Source: Albifimbria verrucaria
Taxonomy: Eukaryota > Ascomycota > Sordariomycetes > Hypocreales > Stachybotryaceae
Direction of reading: 5' to 3'
Assembly: GCA_020081605.1 (NCBI GenBank)
Contig: JAHREC010000009.1
Span: forward strand, 5,518,001-5,582,000
DNA length: 64,000 nt
Positions 36,548-48,599 of this stretch are shown one piece after another (within the stretch, counting starts at the first letter, position 1; every line of letters begins with the position of its first letter). The position numbers were made by a program, and so were the translations under genes. The notes under the pieces were generated by a model. The model searched no databases and was not told where the DNA came from. It saw nothing but the letters and a program-made list of their open reading frames with translations.

Positions 36548-36787
36548 TTATAACAGGGAAAGGGGTCGATAGTATAGTCGTGGATTGAGAGTGGCTGAAT
36601 AAACACAGACAACTTCAGTTCCCTCGTTTGGAGGGTCATAGTACCTCTCCAAGACAGCTACCTTTGTAGATACGTCACAGCCAGAAACCTGGGCTACTAC
36701 GATAAGCTGGCCTTTTTCGCCATAAGACTGATTCCCGAGGGAGGATAAAACACATGCGGAGAGCACAATAGAAGAGAAAATCATCAA
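36548..36787 (-). CDS. Small putative secreted protein (79 aa)
   Basis: An uninterrupted short frame beginning MMIFSSIVLSACVLSSLGNQ, a plausible signal peptide, then about 60 residues with two cysteines (SGCDVS and VVCVYS) and many Tyr and Pro near the end (YYDPP, RLYYRPLSL). No family is recognised. A single exon is assumed. It lies divergently about 400 bp from the P450 gene at 37196. It may be a real small secreted protein or a chance frame; the hydrophobic start is the main support. Confidence 0.4.
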   Translation of the reverse strand: MMIFSSIVLSACVLSSLGNQSYGEKGQLIVVAQVSGCDVSTKVAVLERYYDPPNEGTEVVCVYSATLNPRLYYRPLSLL

Positions 36788-37195
36788 GAGAAAAGATCAA
36801 GAGAGAAGGACCAGCACTTCAAGTCCACCCACCCTTGTTCTCGGAGTTTCGTCGAGCAACGAGTTCCAACTCAGTGAGCCAACAGATGTAGTTTGACGTA
36901 TCGAGGCCTTTCGTAATGTCAGTCGCAAACCTGAGAATCTGGGCAGTAGCCTAGCGAGAGAAGAAGACAACCATAAAACCGACAGATAAGCTATAAATGC
37001 TGATTTTGTTGAGAGATAAGAGGCGACAGCCTTCCTGTACCACCTCGTGTTGGTGCAATCCAGTGGGCGGGGTTCTGCTGTTGGTTGCCTTGCCTGCACC
37101 GAAATTTGGAGTTGCACCCAGATCCCGTTTCCACCTTTCCCATTTTTCCTCTCTTTTACCTGTATCACAATTGGCAAGCTTGAGAGAAACAAGAA
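36788..37195. promoter_or_regulatory. Upstream region of the P450 gene
   Basis: About 400 bp between the small secreted frame and the P450 start. It must hold the P450 promoter. Overlapping frames on both strands here have no motif. Confidence 0.4.
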
Positions 37196-39006
37196 ATGGG
37201 TTTTATGGGAAACTTTCTGCAATGCCTGGTGTCTGGCTTAGTCTCAGCGGTACATGTCCCCACCCTTCTTGTGCCAACTGTACTCACCCATCCCGTGCAC
37301 AGGGTTTACTCTACGCTGGCTATCTGGCCTTTTTGCATCCACTACGCCGGTATCCAGGCCCGGTGATGGCGAAATTCACAAACTTTTCTCCTGGGTTGCA
37401 TGCATTCAAAAGGATTTACATATTCACATATACCAATCTCATCAGAAACATGGTGAACGCGCTCCTTACCCAAGAACTGTTAATTGAGCGGAAATTAACA
37501 GCACTGACGCAGGGCCCGTGGTAAGATTGGGGCCGAATCGTTTGGTTTTCAATACTGTTACAGCATTTCGTGGTTAGTTAATTGAAGTCATGATTCTCCG
37601 TGAGTCGTGTAGCTAAGATTGAGCAGAGATCTACCAGGGAGACCGTATATCCAAGTCGTACACCTACAGATCGGCCGTCCGAAATAATATTGATAATGTG
37701 TTTACCTCGATCGATAAAGATATACACCGCGCGAAGCGCAAGATCGTCGGGCCTGCTCTATCAGAGAAAGCAATGAAATCCTTCGAGCCCTTACTTCTCG
37801 CGAAGGTCGATGTGTATCTAAGGCAGATCCTCCAGTCGAATCGCGAATCAAAAAGGTTAATATAGCAGAGAAAATGCGATATCTTGCCTTAGATATTGTC
37901 GCTAAGCTGGGCTTTGGCTACGATCTTGCCACTCAGACTAACGAGAATAATCGATTCTTGTCGAAAGCACTTGGTTTTGGGTTATACCGCGCTAACGTCT
38001 GGCATCACCTCTTCTTCCTCTCCAAGTTATGGGTCCACTCAATCATGGACTGGATCCTGTATGAGTCTCGAGAGAAGCTCTCAAAGCTGGTGGAAGACAT
38101 GATCCGTTCCCGTATTGCTGAAGGCGTTGATGGCGACCGTGATTTCTATTCGTACATCTCGAAGTTGGCGTCTGATGAAGGAAAGCTACGTAAAGGCGAG
38201 CTCTGGTGGGAGGCTAATTTTTGCTCATTGCGGGTGGGTAGCAACCCCAAATGCTCTCCGTACATAATGGACTGATAGATGCTGAATTAGGCTCCGACAC
38301 GACAGCCACGGCCATGAGTGCAACTTTCTTCTACTTGAGCCGCAATCCTGAATGCTACCAGAAATTAGCCAAGGAGATTCGCTCTACGTTTACAACCGGA
38401 GGCCAGATCAAGACGGGTCCTCGACTAGCAGGCTGCAGCTATCTTCGAGCATGCATTAATGAGGCCATGCGCATGTCGCCACCCGTGCCAGGCACTTTAT
38501 GGCGAACGCGGGATCGAGGTGACACGCAGCCACTTATTATTGATGGGTATCCTATCCCTCATGGCACTCTCTTTGGTGTCAGCGCGTACGCTATCCAGCA
38601 CAACGAAGCTTATTTCCAGGACTCCTTTACGTTTCGTCCTGAGCGCTGGTTGGAGACGATGTCTTCACCAGAGCAGGCTACGCAGCAGAGGCTCATGCGC
38701 GATGCTTTTGCTGTCTTCTCCGTTGGACCCCGTTCCTGTGCTGGAAAGGCTATGGCGTATATGGAGGCTAGCATCGTGGTAGCCAAAACGTTATGGTATT
38801 TCGACTTCCAAAACGCACCGGCACATGCTGAGTCAGCTGGTGATGCCAAATGGGTTGTAAATTCCAATGAGTTTCCTTTGGAAGACATCTTTACAGCTCG
38901 GCATAATGGCCCGTCTCTGGTATTCTCACCGCGTGCCGATCATTTGATGGATCTTAATGGCATCAACTGGTGCTTGTTACTCAAGATGGATGGACGCAGC
39001 CCTTGA
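37196..39006 (+). CDS. Cytochrome P450 monooxygenase (frameshifted in this sequence)
   Basis: Membrane-anchored P450 of about 500 aa. Start 37196 (MGFMGNFLQCLVSGLVSA) gives the N-terminal anchor. Introns: 37250-37302, 37453-37512, 37573-37626 and 38234-38290. Landmarks in order: LRRYPGP hinge, HGPVVRLGPNRLVF, FREIYQG, the I-helix AGSDTTATAM, the ExxR region ACINEAMRMSPPVPGTLWR, FRPERWLE and the heme loop FSVGPRSCAGKAMAYMEA with the Cys ligand. These are all catalytic features of an oxygenase, so apart from frameshifts it looks functional. Shifts (-1): 37412-37413 (GG for GGG), 37850-37856 (A5 for A6) and 38218-38222 (T5 for T6). The type is that of fungal benzoate-hydroxylase-like or secondary-metabolism P450s; substrate unknown. 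Confidence 0.83.
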
Positions 39007-39168
39007 AATCCCGTGTATCGGTTTATCGGTAGTTATGAAGCCCCGGGTAATTTGGTATAGTTTTGAATAACCAGTAATTCCAATTTTTGCACTTACAATA
39101 TTTTGACATAAGCTAGGCCTAATACTGCTGTGTTGGTAATGGAAATCATTGGACCTTGCTTTGCTCTA
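39007..39168. other. P450 3' flank
   Basis: Short 3' flank leading directly to a MITE copy; nothing else seen. Confidence 0.4.
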
Positions 39169-39395
39169 TCTCATTGAATGTGCGAAGGCCACATGGGGTC
39201 ACGAGCCCCACCGTTTCCTAGTCAACCTGCTATTACATAAAGAAACTTAATATCGTTCAGTTGATGCTAAACATATTATGTAGATCTTCGTAAAGTGATT
39301 AACCGCGGTGACTTTTATCACCAGCTATGTCCCGGTTCTAATTGGATCAGATCCATGTCCGGTACCTAAGTGTGGCCTTCGCTTTTTCAATGAGA
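39169..39395 (+). mobile_element. MITE copy 1 (227 bp, TA target duplication)
   Basis: Terminal inverted repeats begin TCTCATTGAATGTGCGAAGG on the left; on the right the complement begins TCTCATTGAAAAAGCGAAGG. The element is flanked by TA on both sides (39167-39168 and 39396-39397), the target-site signature of Tc1/mariner-type elements. No coding capacity. Related to copies at 51983-52239 (same orientation) and 58022-58278 (inverted). Confidence 0.85.
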
Positions 39396-39397
39396 TA

Positions 39398-40203
39398 CTT
39401 ACCCTAGAGCCACGAAGAATGCGAAGATCATTCGGTCTTGAAAAAGGATGTTGGCTTTGCTTTTCTTTGGACTAGTCAATGACTCTTCTTCAATCTTCAA
39501 GTCTTAGCATTTGATTTTGAATATATCATGCTACGACCGTCACAGTTGTGTGAGTAGGCTAAGAATTTAAGCCCCAATGAACTACTCAAGCATAGATAGC
39601 ATGGGTCGTCTTTGCAGCCTCAGCCTTAACTCGGCGTTTTCTTCCAGCACCCGACGTCCTTTACATGTGTTTCATCCAGGGCAGGGTACGAGTGTGTCAG
39701 TTTAATGGCCAATCTGCTTGGTTTAGTGACCATTGATTTGTTCACTGAGGCTGCTTGGATCATCATAGCCTTAATCAACATCACAAACCTCGGCGAATTT
39801 GTGTTTAGTTCGAAACGTGAAAAAGCATACCCTCTTGCGGATTAGCGTGCTGATCTGCTTCAGCAAGCTACTTCAGCTCGACCATTCAACCGGGAGCCAA
39901 TCGACTATTGAAAAAAATAAAGGCGAAAGCCTAGTCATTGCTCGTATCGGGCATGATTAAACACATGAACCCACTGCGGCTGGAGGTGCTAGATCGGTCT
40001 CGTTCGATCCCTAAGAAGTCAAGGTCTCAGCAGATATCGATAGTTGAATGCGCTATGGAAAACAGATCTGTCAAGGGGCTCAGGCACCAGATTGTGGAGA
40101 GCCAGCTTACATTTTATAAAAGCTGCGACTCGATCTTCCTGCGATCGCAGCAACTCAACCCCGGTCCCTTTCTTTATCTCCATTAGCACAGCGGGCTTTC
40201 GAG
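39398..40203. other. Intergenic interval
   Basis: Only short frames; an 82-codon frame at 39938-40186 and overlapping antisense frames have no motif. Contains the promoter of the Thr/Ser-rich secreted gene. Confidence 0.45.
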
Positions 40204-41388
40204 ATGATTTCAAACTTATTTCTTGTCGCCCTCGGGGCAGCGTCCACTGTCTCGGCTTTGGTTCCTCGAGCCGTGTGCAATGCAGACAACTGCTTGAGAG
40301 GTTTGTGAATATTGCCCTGCATCTCGCTTTGACTCTCAGCTGATATACAGTTTGCAGCACTGAGGGCATCATCTCCTCAGATGAGACAGGCGCAAGCTTC
40401 GCAAGATTGTGCGGCTTATTTGGTCGTTACAGTCACTCCTCCTGTTTCGTGAGTCTTCCGCTTGTTCATCTGCATCTTGGAGCTGTTGAGGGTCTATCTA
40501 AAGCACGTCCTAATATCATGAAGTACCGTGACCGATTTTAGCACCATCTCATCGACCGAAACTCTCATAGAGGAGGCCACGGCGGTTAACACCATTCATA
40601 CCACTGTTACATCGGTAGTGCATGAAACCAATACCGAGACCCTCTTCACATCCACCGCTACCATAACTCAGACAGTTGGAGGTGGGAATACTCCTGCTAA
40701 GAGAGATGCACCCAAAATACCTGTCTATGCCTCAGCATGCTCCAACACTGTACGATATTCCAGTGCTTGCTCATGCATTGGTGTCACGGCTGCCCAGTCA
40801 ACTTTCACTGCGTCCGCTAGCACCACTACCATCACTGTGCCAACTACCATCTATGAGACATCGCAAGAAACGGCTACAGTTGCCACAACTGATATGACTG
40901 TCATCGACACCACAATCACGGAGACTCGCACCGTATCTGAGACCATCTCCGCTGTGACCACCACGACCATAACAGTATCGGCCCCTTCCGTCACTGTCTT
41001 GACTTTGGAGTTGCAGGCGGCTGGACGTGCTCCTGGAGTTCTTAGCACAACACCCAGCGGCAGCATTGACTTCGCAGTCTATACCACAGACGCCTCGAAA
41101 GCCGCCGCCCTCTCCCTAAAGCCCGACGGCACGCTGTGGTTTGGCGACAAAGTCGCGTATGGCCACGAGAATAGCTTGAACTTGCAATTCTTCTTCTATA
41201 CCGGCACCACGACGCGTAAGCCTCTCAAGTGTACGATTGACGCGAGCCAGATCATGACATGCCAAGTGCCTGGCCAATCCAACAACAAGGTCGGAATATA
41301 TGCAGCGAGTTCAACTCTTTATACTGGCACTGAGACAAATCTTCGGACTTCGTTTCAGCTTGTAACACTTAAAGTGGTTCTTAATTAG
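40204..41388 (+). CDS. Secreted Thr/Ser-rich protein, fungal-specific
   Basis: Three exons: 40204-40300, 40358-40448 and 40524-41388, giving 350 aa, with all phases consistent and no frameshift. Signal peptide MISNLFLVALGAASTVSA is followed by a short Cys pair (CNADNCLRAL). A long Thr/Ser/Val-rich region (for example TTITVPTTIYET and TTTTITVSAPS) is likely heavily O-glycosylated. Between them lies a conserved CSNTVRYSSACSC stretch, a motif I associate with a recurrent fungal secreted-protein group of unknown function. The C-terminal 120 residues form a beta-rich, lectin-like module (GTLWFGDKVAYG, YTGTTTRKPLKC). No GPI-anchor signal is seen. Probably cell-wall or extracellular. Confidence 0.75.
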
Positions 41389-41849
41389 ATTCAACTTCAT
41401 TAAAATCGGAGTAGGAGGCTATGGCTAGAGGGTTCCTGACATATAAACCCATTCTTTATTTTAGCAATATGTATACAGAAGACAATTGTATGAATTATAT
41501 ACATTTAAAACAAGAATATGGTCATCCTTAACTGCAGGTGGTTTTGCTGATAATAACCAAGATGGGAAGATGAAATGTGTTTGAAGCTGCTTCTTTGAAC
41601 TCCTACTTTTGCTGTGGTTGCGCAGAGAAGATTTCGAAAGAGCTTTCCTAGCCATGCCACTCGAGGAATTATGCTTCAATCCGCCGTAGCGCAGCAGCAG
41701 ATGGTGTTGACTGTGGATTGAATTCTATACCGAGTACCTTGGTAAGCAGCAATATGCTAAGGTATTAGTGGACGTGTCCGATCCCGACCTAGGCTGGATG
41801 CTGCAATCCTATCCAGCCAACAAGCGGACAAATATAAGCATATAAGGCG
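41389..41849. other. Intergenic interval
   Basis: A 72-codon minus-strand frame at 41461-41679 lacks support. Nothing else seen. Confidence 0.4.
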
Positions 41850-42490
41850 TATACCGCGGCCCTGTCATGCAGGCAGCCATAAATGCCCTATTTAGCCCCA
41901 ATCTAATTGGAACGAGTTACGACTTTGTCGATTAGTTCTGGGACTTCGATAAACACTACTTGGGGGTGGTTTTGGGTGGGCCTACGTGGGATGATCCGGC
42001 CTTCTCCAAGGTATAGGATGGCTATAGCAATGCCATAGAGCATGAGTTGGCTAACACACCTGTAAGATTCGATTGGGATTGGGATCCGCATATTGGTGGA
42101 CGCGCTATCTGCGAGCTGTACGAGCGGATGACAGACGTGGATTGAACGAATGAGACAATCGCAGCGACGTTGGGAGCATTCTTTTTGCAAACGTGGAAGA
42201 TAACTCATCGGTTGAAGATGGTGCTAAAGATGATGTATAGTCTTAACTCTAATAGTATACTCATCGCTTTATGGATGCTAATTAGGATCCTCGGAGACGT
42301 CCTCCAAGCGGGAGAGGAGGAGTTGGCAACGCCCGCGTCGACAGATGCTAAGATTAGCAAAGTGAAGATTAACAGGCGGCAGCTTATCGCGCTACTACTG
42401 CTGCAATCCGTCTTGACGGAAACACTTCTACTAGGGATCAGCTTCGACATCGGCTGGGACACCAAGCAATCCGTCATACTGAAGGGCTAA
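41850..42490 (+). pseudogene. Cytochrome P450 relic (CYP7/8-like fungal type)
   Basis: Translating across stops gives a recognisable middle part of a P450: NALFSPNLIGTSYDFVD (stop TAG 41933-41935) FWDFDKHYLGVVLGGPTW, then VRFDWDWDPHIGGRAICELY, and from 42170 the I-helix region SNSILIALWMLIRIL with ALLLLQSVLTETLLLGISFDI, matching the 'A.FW.L..IL.DP' and 'LQS...E.LRL' blocks of this P450 subgroup. The ExxR arginine is replaced by Leu, several in-frame stops occur, and neither the N-terminus nor the heme loop can be found. This is a decayed gene rather than a sequencing artefact. Confidence 0.65.
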
Positions 42491-43338
42491 ACCATTTCTA
42501 CAGAGTTCTTGCTGTAATTACAGGCAGGGGTCAAGGGGCAGAAATCGGCGCGACATTCATCGTTTCCTTCTCCACCGCCGCGATGTACTCTCACTTACCA
42601 ATAAAGGTGTCATGCATGACGCTCCTGGGCGTAGCCAAATGCTATGCAGTATGCCCAGCTTGTCTGGTTTCTTTTAGGACATAGTAGAAGATAACTTGTG
42701 TATCTATCTAGCTTTAGAGTAGAACACATACGCAGAAACTCACCTTATTGGAATGTTACATACGTTGCCCTTGTATTCAATAGGTGACCACACTGTCCAT
42801 CAATTTCTGGGCAATGCTACGATCTGTCCTCTATCCTAGTGCGTCTTTAAAACAGGTTGAAGACCTTTTCAACATCTGTTTTCAATTCTACTTGTCTCTG
42901 GCAGTGGCATACGTTTCAACCCCGCTGTGAAACTGTAGAGGTCATTCACATTAAGGAAAAAGCCGAAGCCGCTTGCATCATCTCTACACCTTCCAGACTC
43001 TATCAGGATATTATAGGTATCAAGGATATAGTTACTTGCTATGGGGATATATCCAGCATGCACTAGATATGATCTTATTACAGGCTCCCAACTCTAAACG
43101 GGACTTATGTGTGTTGTGGAGCGACATAGACAATTCTGTTTTCAAGTAATAAAGCCAATTGCTAGGCACTAGTAGTAGAATAGAGTACATCAAGAAGAAC
43201 ATGTTTAGCCCTAGTACCTATCTGTTAAAACCTGACCTCCCAATAAACTCGAAAGAGGGATCGTTACATGTCTTGCCACCATATAATCTTGCCCTCCAAC
43301 CATTATGACTATATATAGTAATGCTTCGAGTGCAGAAT
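42491..43338. other. Intergenic interval
   Basis: Expected position of the 3' end of the P450 relic, but no heme-loop sequence is readable. A 69-codon frame at 42857-43066 has no support. Confidence 0.4.
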
Positions 43339-45132
43339 CTATATTCGTTTTAAATCCTCCTTGATAATGCTAGCACCCAGCTCAGCAACCCCATAAACGA
43401 CAGCTTGAGGATTCGCCGTTGGCTCCAGAGGCACGACACTCGCATCCAATACGCGAAGATTAGAAGTCCCATAAACGCGTAGCCTATTATCCACCACACC
43501 ACCGAGATTACGCGGCATCATGGAGCACGTACCTGTATAGTGATATGCACCATCCGCCGTTCGGCGAACGTAGTCCTTGGCCGTTTCTAAGTCTGTGAAG
43601 CGCTTGGTGTACGACTTGATGTAACGCGCAATGGGCTCTGCGCTAGTGATACAGTCCTCAGTGAAGCGAACCTGGCGTGCTAGAACCTCAAGGTCAAGGG
43701 GTTTGACAAGTAGCGACAGTCAATGACCACTCCATCGCTCGTACTGACATGCTTGGCAGCATCGGCGCTCGTAACGTGTGTAGAGCCACGGGAGAGAGGG
43801 TGTGACAGCTCAATAGCCACCGAAAAAAATTTGCCGGGCGCACGATAGGTTGGGCTGGATGCCTCAAACGGTGCGTATGCAGGGCCGAAGACATAATTGC
43901 CTAGACCTTCGGAAGGGTCTGCCAGGATGCTGCGCACAAACTCCTTGTGCACGATTGAATATTCTTGTGAGGCCCCGGAGTATATTTGTGTGCTTGGGTG
44001 AGCATTTTCGCTGTCAAAAAGCTGGTCGAGCTCTTTGCGGCCCTCTTCTGTGTTGAACTCAGGCAAGGGCAGCTGGGCCATGGTGGTCATGTTGCTCGTG
44101 CTCATAGGCCCTGTCCCCTTAGTACTATAGTCTTGTATAGCAGCATTGACAGCGTCAGCCTCTTGGCGAAAAAAGCGTCGTTGGTGTCCACATTGTCAAG
44201 AACTTCAAAAACAAGGCCAGTGAAAAGGTGATTTTGGAGGTTCTCGCCAACGTGGGGATTGTCCACGACGACGTCAATTCCTAAGCGCTGGAGCAACTCA
44301 GAGCCGCCGATCCCGGAAAGCTCGAGGAGTCTAGGCGAATTGATGGCGCCGGCAGATATTATGACTTCCTTGCGAGCTTCGACAGTTTGAATGGATCCAT
44401 CTTGGGCGATTATTTGAACACCTTTAGCCACGGCTCCAGTATGATTGGATGGAGATCTCTCGAAGAGCACCTTGATTACAGTGGTCTCAGGTCGGACTGT
44501 AAGGTTCGGCCTGTTTCGAATTGGATCGAGGTACGCATTGGCAGCGTAGCTCCTCTGCTTGGTCTTCGGATCAATACTTTCAGGCGCGATATTCGGTCCA
44601 TCTAGGCGGCCAGAGAGCGGATCTGTTCTTGCAAATCCCAAAGATTCCAGTCCTTGGATCCACGCATTTTCCAATGGAGTCTCAGCGGGATGGAGGGTAA
44701 GCTGAATTGGCCCGCTGCCTTCCGTCACACCCCCAGGCTTGTGCAGCGTAAACGACTTCTTCAGCGCCGTCTCGTATGCTTCATAGTTCCAGCCCGGATT
44801 GCCTAGCTTCTCCCAACCATCCACCGTAGCCTTAGAGGTGGAGGTGAAGAGGAAACTGTTGATGGCGCTGGAACCCCGAGTGCCTTTCCTTGAGGAATCG
44901 TGATCCGCCTGGTAAGGTTTTCCTGCTGAACTGTTTGGAATGTCCAGTCGGACGGTGAATTCGTCAGCAGCGGCCAGGCGCCAGGCGTCAATGTGTCCGT
45001 GTCCTCACTGCGGTCTTGTCCGGTTTCTAGAACGGCAACTTGCAAACCAGAGTCCTCAGAGAGGCGATTGGCTAAGACAAGGCCCGAGGTGCCGCCACCA
45101 ACGATGACTACGTCGTATGATTCCAAAGACAT
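43339..45132 (-). CDS. GMC (glucose-methanol-choline) FAD oxidoreductase (frameshifted in this sequence)
   Basis: Apparently single-exon gene of about 595 codons. The N-terminus MSLESYDVVIVGGGTSGLVL is the FAD-binding Rossmann motif. Next come IPQGKALGGSSAINSFLF (GMC signature 1), SAGAINSPRLLELSGIG (signature 2, shown from positions 44370 to 44290), and near the C-terminus YHYTGTCSMMPRNLGGVVDN plus NLRVLDASVVPLEPTANPQ with the catalytic His (YHYTG) and Asn. No signal peptide, so it is probably intracellular. Three -1 shifts lie in short homopolymers: 44874-44877 (C4 on + strand, one short), 44107-44110 and 43698-43701. Family members oxidise alcohols, sugars or choline-type substrates; in secondary metabolism they oxidise pathway alcohols. 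Substrate unknown. Confidence 0.83.
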
Positions 45133-47475
45133 ATTCTAAAGGCGATATCGTGGTGGGTAATTGAAATGTAATATAGTAAGGTGAAGATGCAAACCTAATC
45201 CTTTATAGATCTGGTAGCTGTTGTCATCTTCAGTTTTATTTGAAATGGAACAAGAGGACAATATAAAGAAAAAGAACTTATCATATTATATCCTGAGGGT
45301 AAACGCTCCTTGGTCTACAATCTTTACAAAAGATCTCACTCTTAGAAGTGTTTTCTTGCCGGGAACACCGTTTTCGCCATCGCTCGATGATTTTCCCAAC
45401 GCTAGGCATCGTTGGTTACAGCGTCTGGTTTCCTATCATTACAGTGACATTGCATTTCGGCCGATGTAACTTACGTGCATGAGCTCAGGAATGGAAGTAC
45501 AGTGAGCGCTCTGCGTCATGCAGAGTAAGCAAATTCTGTCGCCAATGTCAGTTATGCGGAACAGCGCCGCCTGGGTTAGATTCTGCTAAATTACTCCCTC
45601 GTATCATTCAGGCTCGCTGTAAGAAGTTGCCTGCTATATCAGGGACACTATAAATGCGTATTCCTGCCTGTGCAACAGAGTTAGAAATATCAATGGGGCC
45701 CAGGGTCCATTCTGTCTTGCAATTATGAATTATCCAGATATGCAGTGCCAGCTTGGCTGACTGCATGCTGCCACCGTGGGTTGAGGGGCAGGGGTGAGAA
45801 CGGCTCGGGAACTACGCCGGAAATAGTTCCTACACAGTCAACTTATCGTTTCTAGCCGACTACGCTTCCGTATATGCATGATACTTCGGCACTAGGTACT
45901 AATCACTTGTGGAGGTTCGCGGTGTTTATCTGATCTTTCAAGTTCAAGTTGAACGGATTCGTATCACGAAGATTGTATACGTCTAGTAGGAGTAGATAAT
46001 AAGAAAGAATTTCCAAGATGTTATAAATTGAAATAATATTTCTTGATTAGCTTATGAATCTTCATTTTATACCAATCTTATATGCTTAAGTTGTCATGTC
46101 AGTGCCACTTCCTTCATGGTGCTACGAGTTGGGTGTCACTGAATCCTACCTGAACAAGATTGAATGCCCTTGTATTAAACTAAGAACAAATATGCAACAG
46201 CTCGAATATTCCTTTCTAAGGACATCCTGGAATGATGGATTGTAGTTCGCCCTCCTATTCATTGTTAGCACTCCAAATATGACGTACTGTTTAAACGTTG
46301 ATTTATTCACTTTGTCACCTTGGCCTGTTGTTTTCTTCATTCAACTTGTCCCGCCTAGGACAAAAACGCAATACGTGTTATTGTTCCGTTCGGCTTGCTT
46401 TACTGTGGATTAGGCAAAAACAATTAGGGGTTCTGGTGGATGGCCTCTCCGGGGATGGATTGTCTCGTTTCTCGTTTACCATCGTTACCACCGTCGCCAC
46501 TCTACTCAGGGTTCCTAGTCAGCTAGGTTCTAAGGAGTTTTGCCTGGATAATAGCTATGCTACTATGTTAAACATAAGTGCTAATGGTCCATCAAACTAT
46601 AATATGCATAACTCACGCAATGATTGTGTCCATGTAGGTCGGAATGCTGGCGCAGCATGGCATTACCATCTGGACCCTCGTCAATAGCATAGGAAATGCA
46701 GCAAGAAGTCTCCGTATGAATGAACATTTAATGTAAATAAAAGTATGCAATGAGATAGCCGATGGACGGTGTGCAGAGGGAATCACGGCGGCAAACTCCA
46801 TTGACTAGCTAAGAGTCTAGTTGCCATATTATCGGCGAGGATTATTAGTACCACTACATCAAGCTGACTGTCCTTACACTCTACATGAGAAGACTCCGAA
46901 TGCTTTCCTTCAGGAGAGGGCAATCTCGTGATGGTCCACTATATGCTTTAGCACCACCTTCTTCTTTGTATTCTTAATGCGCTGCAGGCGGTCTCCCAAG
47001 AATAGGATCCCAAGCCAAGGGGTGGTGCAGATCTGTGTTTCTGTCCGAATCACCATCTAATTCAATCAACTTAGTTCTCAACACAGCAATTGTTTTCTTG
47101 CTGATACCATGGCTTTTGAGTAAAATGTTAACACGCCAAAATTATTGCCTTGATTATGTTGAGCTTTGGGTTCAAATATGCTCTTACACCCTAGCGCAAC
47201 AAGTGTCCCTTATCCTAATAACTGAGCTTAGCTAAATTTTCAATGTACCCATGACTGTTATGTGCTACGGTCCCAATCTAAACAGTCAATACCCAGCTGG
47301 CAGGCAGGGGATAAAGGGCTGGATAGAGAGACAAGCATGCTGGCAAGACCGCCAAACTGAAAAAAAAAAAAAACGAAGACGTCTCCAGGCCATTCCCGGC
47401 TATCTATCCAGAGCAGAAAAGTTTACAATACATAACGAGCATGTACCGGTACCATCAACATCCCTGGAGATTTGT

Positions 47476-47601
47476 GCGGTTGGTGACACCTCGTAATGAT
47501 GGATGGTTCCAGACTGCACAATGTACATTGTAAAAGTATCGCCGAGGAGTCTTATGCGGTTGGTAATAACTCACAGTGATGGTCGGTTCTAGACTGCGCG
47601 A
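47476..47601 (+). repeat. Diverged direct repeat, two units about 80 bp apart
   Basis: GCGGTTGGTGACACCTCGTA... at 47476 recurs as GCGGTTGGTAATAACTCACA... at 47556, with about 46 bp of alignable sequence ending AGACTGC. Differences are mostly transitions. Function unknown. Confidence 0.5.
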
Positions 47602-48488
47602 AGGATGTTCTGGAGACGTAACCTGTTTATTGAGCTTGCCATTTATCCGGATGTGGACATTTGCATAATGGATTTGAATCCCTGCAAGGCGGGGTGATTG
47701 AGCCTGTTGACAGCACTCGTGTGGTGGTGTAGTGGTCACTTTAAACCAACTGCATAATGCGAACCCCTCTTTCCTTGCAAGAACCAGAGATGAAGGAGGA
47801 CCATTGCAAAAGTTCTCCCCAGAGAGTATGGATTATTTTTAGGATTACTGCTGTACGAAGAATTATGCCTGATTACTAAGCTCTTTAATACAATACCATG
47901 TTAGAGACATCAACTTCGATGTGCAAAAATGCATGCTATCGTGAGCTGGGTGCGTGTTTAATGCTGATAGCCTCTGGTGGCAGGATGAGGGCCGAGGTAA
48001 CTGCATCATTTGGCCTTTCCAAGTGTACAGCAAGTTTTTTCTGCACTACTTTGTAATAAATCTCACTTCCTCGTACTTAGTATAATGCTGGCCGGATGTA
48101 CAGGCATGGCCCATACATACCTTATTATTGCTACCTTTCGCGCTCGCGTTTCAAATCATTGACATCCCAACTCGGGAATTTAATGGTTTGGTGCTGTATG
48201 TAGCATGTTTCGTTGGTTCACAACACAAATCCTACTCGTTTGCCGATGTCAATAATCATTATTAGCGCCTGATATCTCATTAATGGTTATGCAAGGAGTG
48301 GCAGAATCTTCAGATATAGTCTAGTAATCGAATTGGCGTTGATGATAGTTGCTTTTTCTGATAGTACTGTACGAGAAACCCCGATACTGTCTTCATTGCA
48401 TTGAATATTGCGGACTGCATGAAACTATTGGCTTCGCTTATTTTCAGGTACCTTGCAATTCTCAAATCAGATCTGTGTGGATTAACTT

Positions 48489-48518
48489 GGCATTGTTCTA
48501 GGCATTGTTCTAGGCATT
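48489..48518 (+). repeat. 12-bp tandem repeat, about 2.5 units
   Basis: GGCATTGTTCTA occurs twice in tandem and is followed by a partial third unit (GGCATT). Short and of unknown significance. Confidence 0.6.
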
Positions 48519-48599
48519 ATCCATTCTGCGACTTCAGTCCCATAGTTGATCGCCCAGACATGCAAGGAAACATGGCGCAAGAATATATCGGATAGCTCG

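Larger units (their letters stand above)
45133..48599. other. Gene-poor interval, 3.5 kb
   Basis: No supportable gene. A 129-codon frame at 46298-46687 shows no domain. The interval contains an A14 run (47360-47373), a diverged direct repeat and a 12-bp tandem repeat, listed separately. Confidence 0.45.

Noticed and set aside
46298..46687. 129-codon frame in a gene-poor interval
   Set aside because: Starts inside AT-rich sequence, no domain or conserved pattern.
47718..47800. tRNA-like stretch with an A-box-like GGTGTAGTGG
   Set aside because: No acceptable acceptor or anticodon stems and no proper B box (GGTTCGANNCC) at the right distance.
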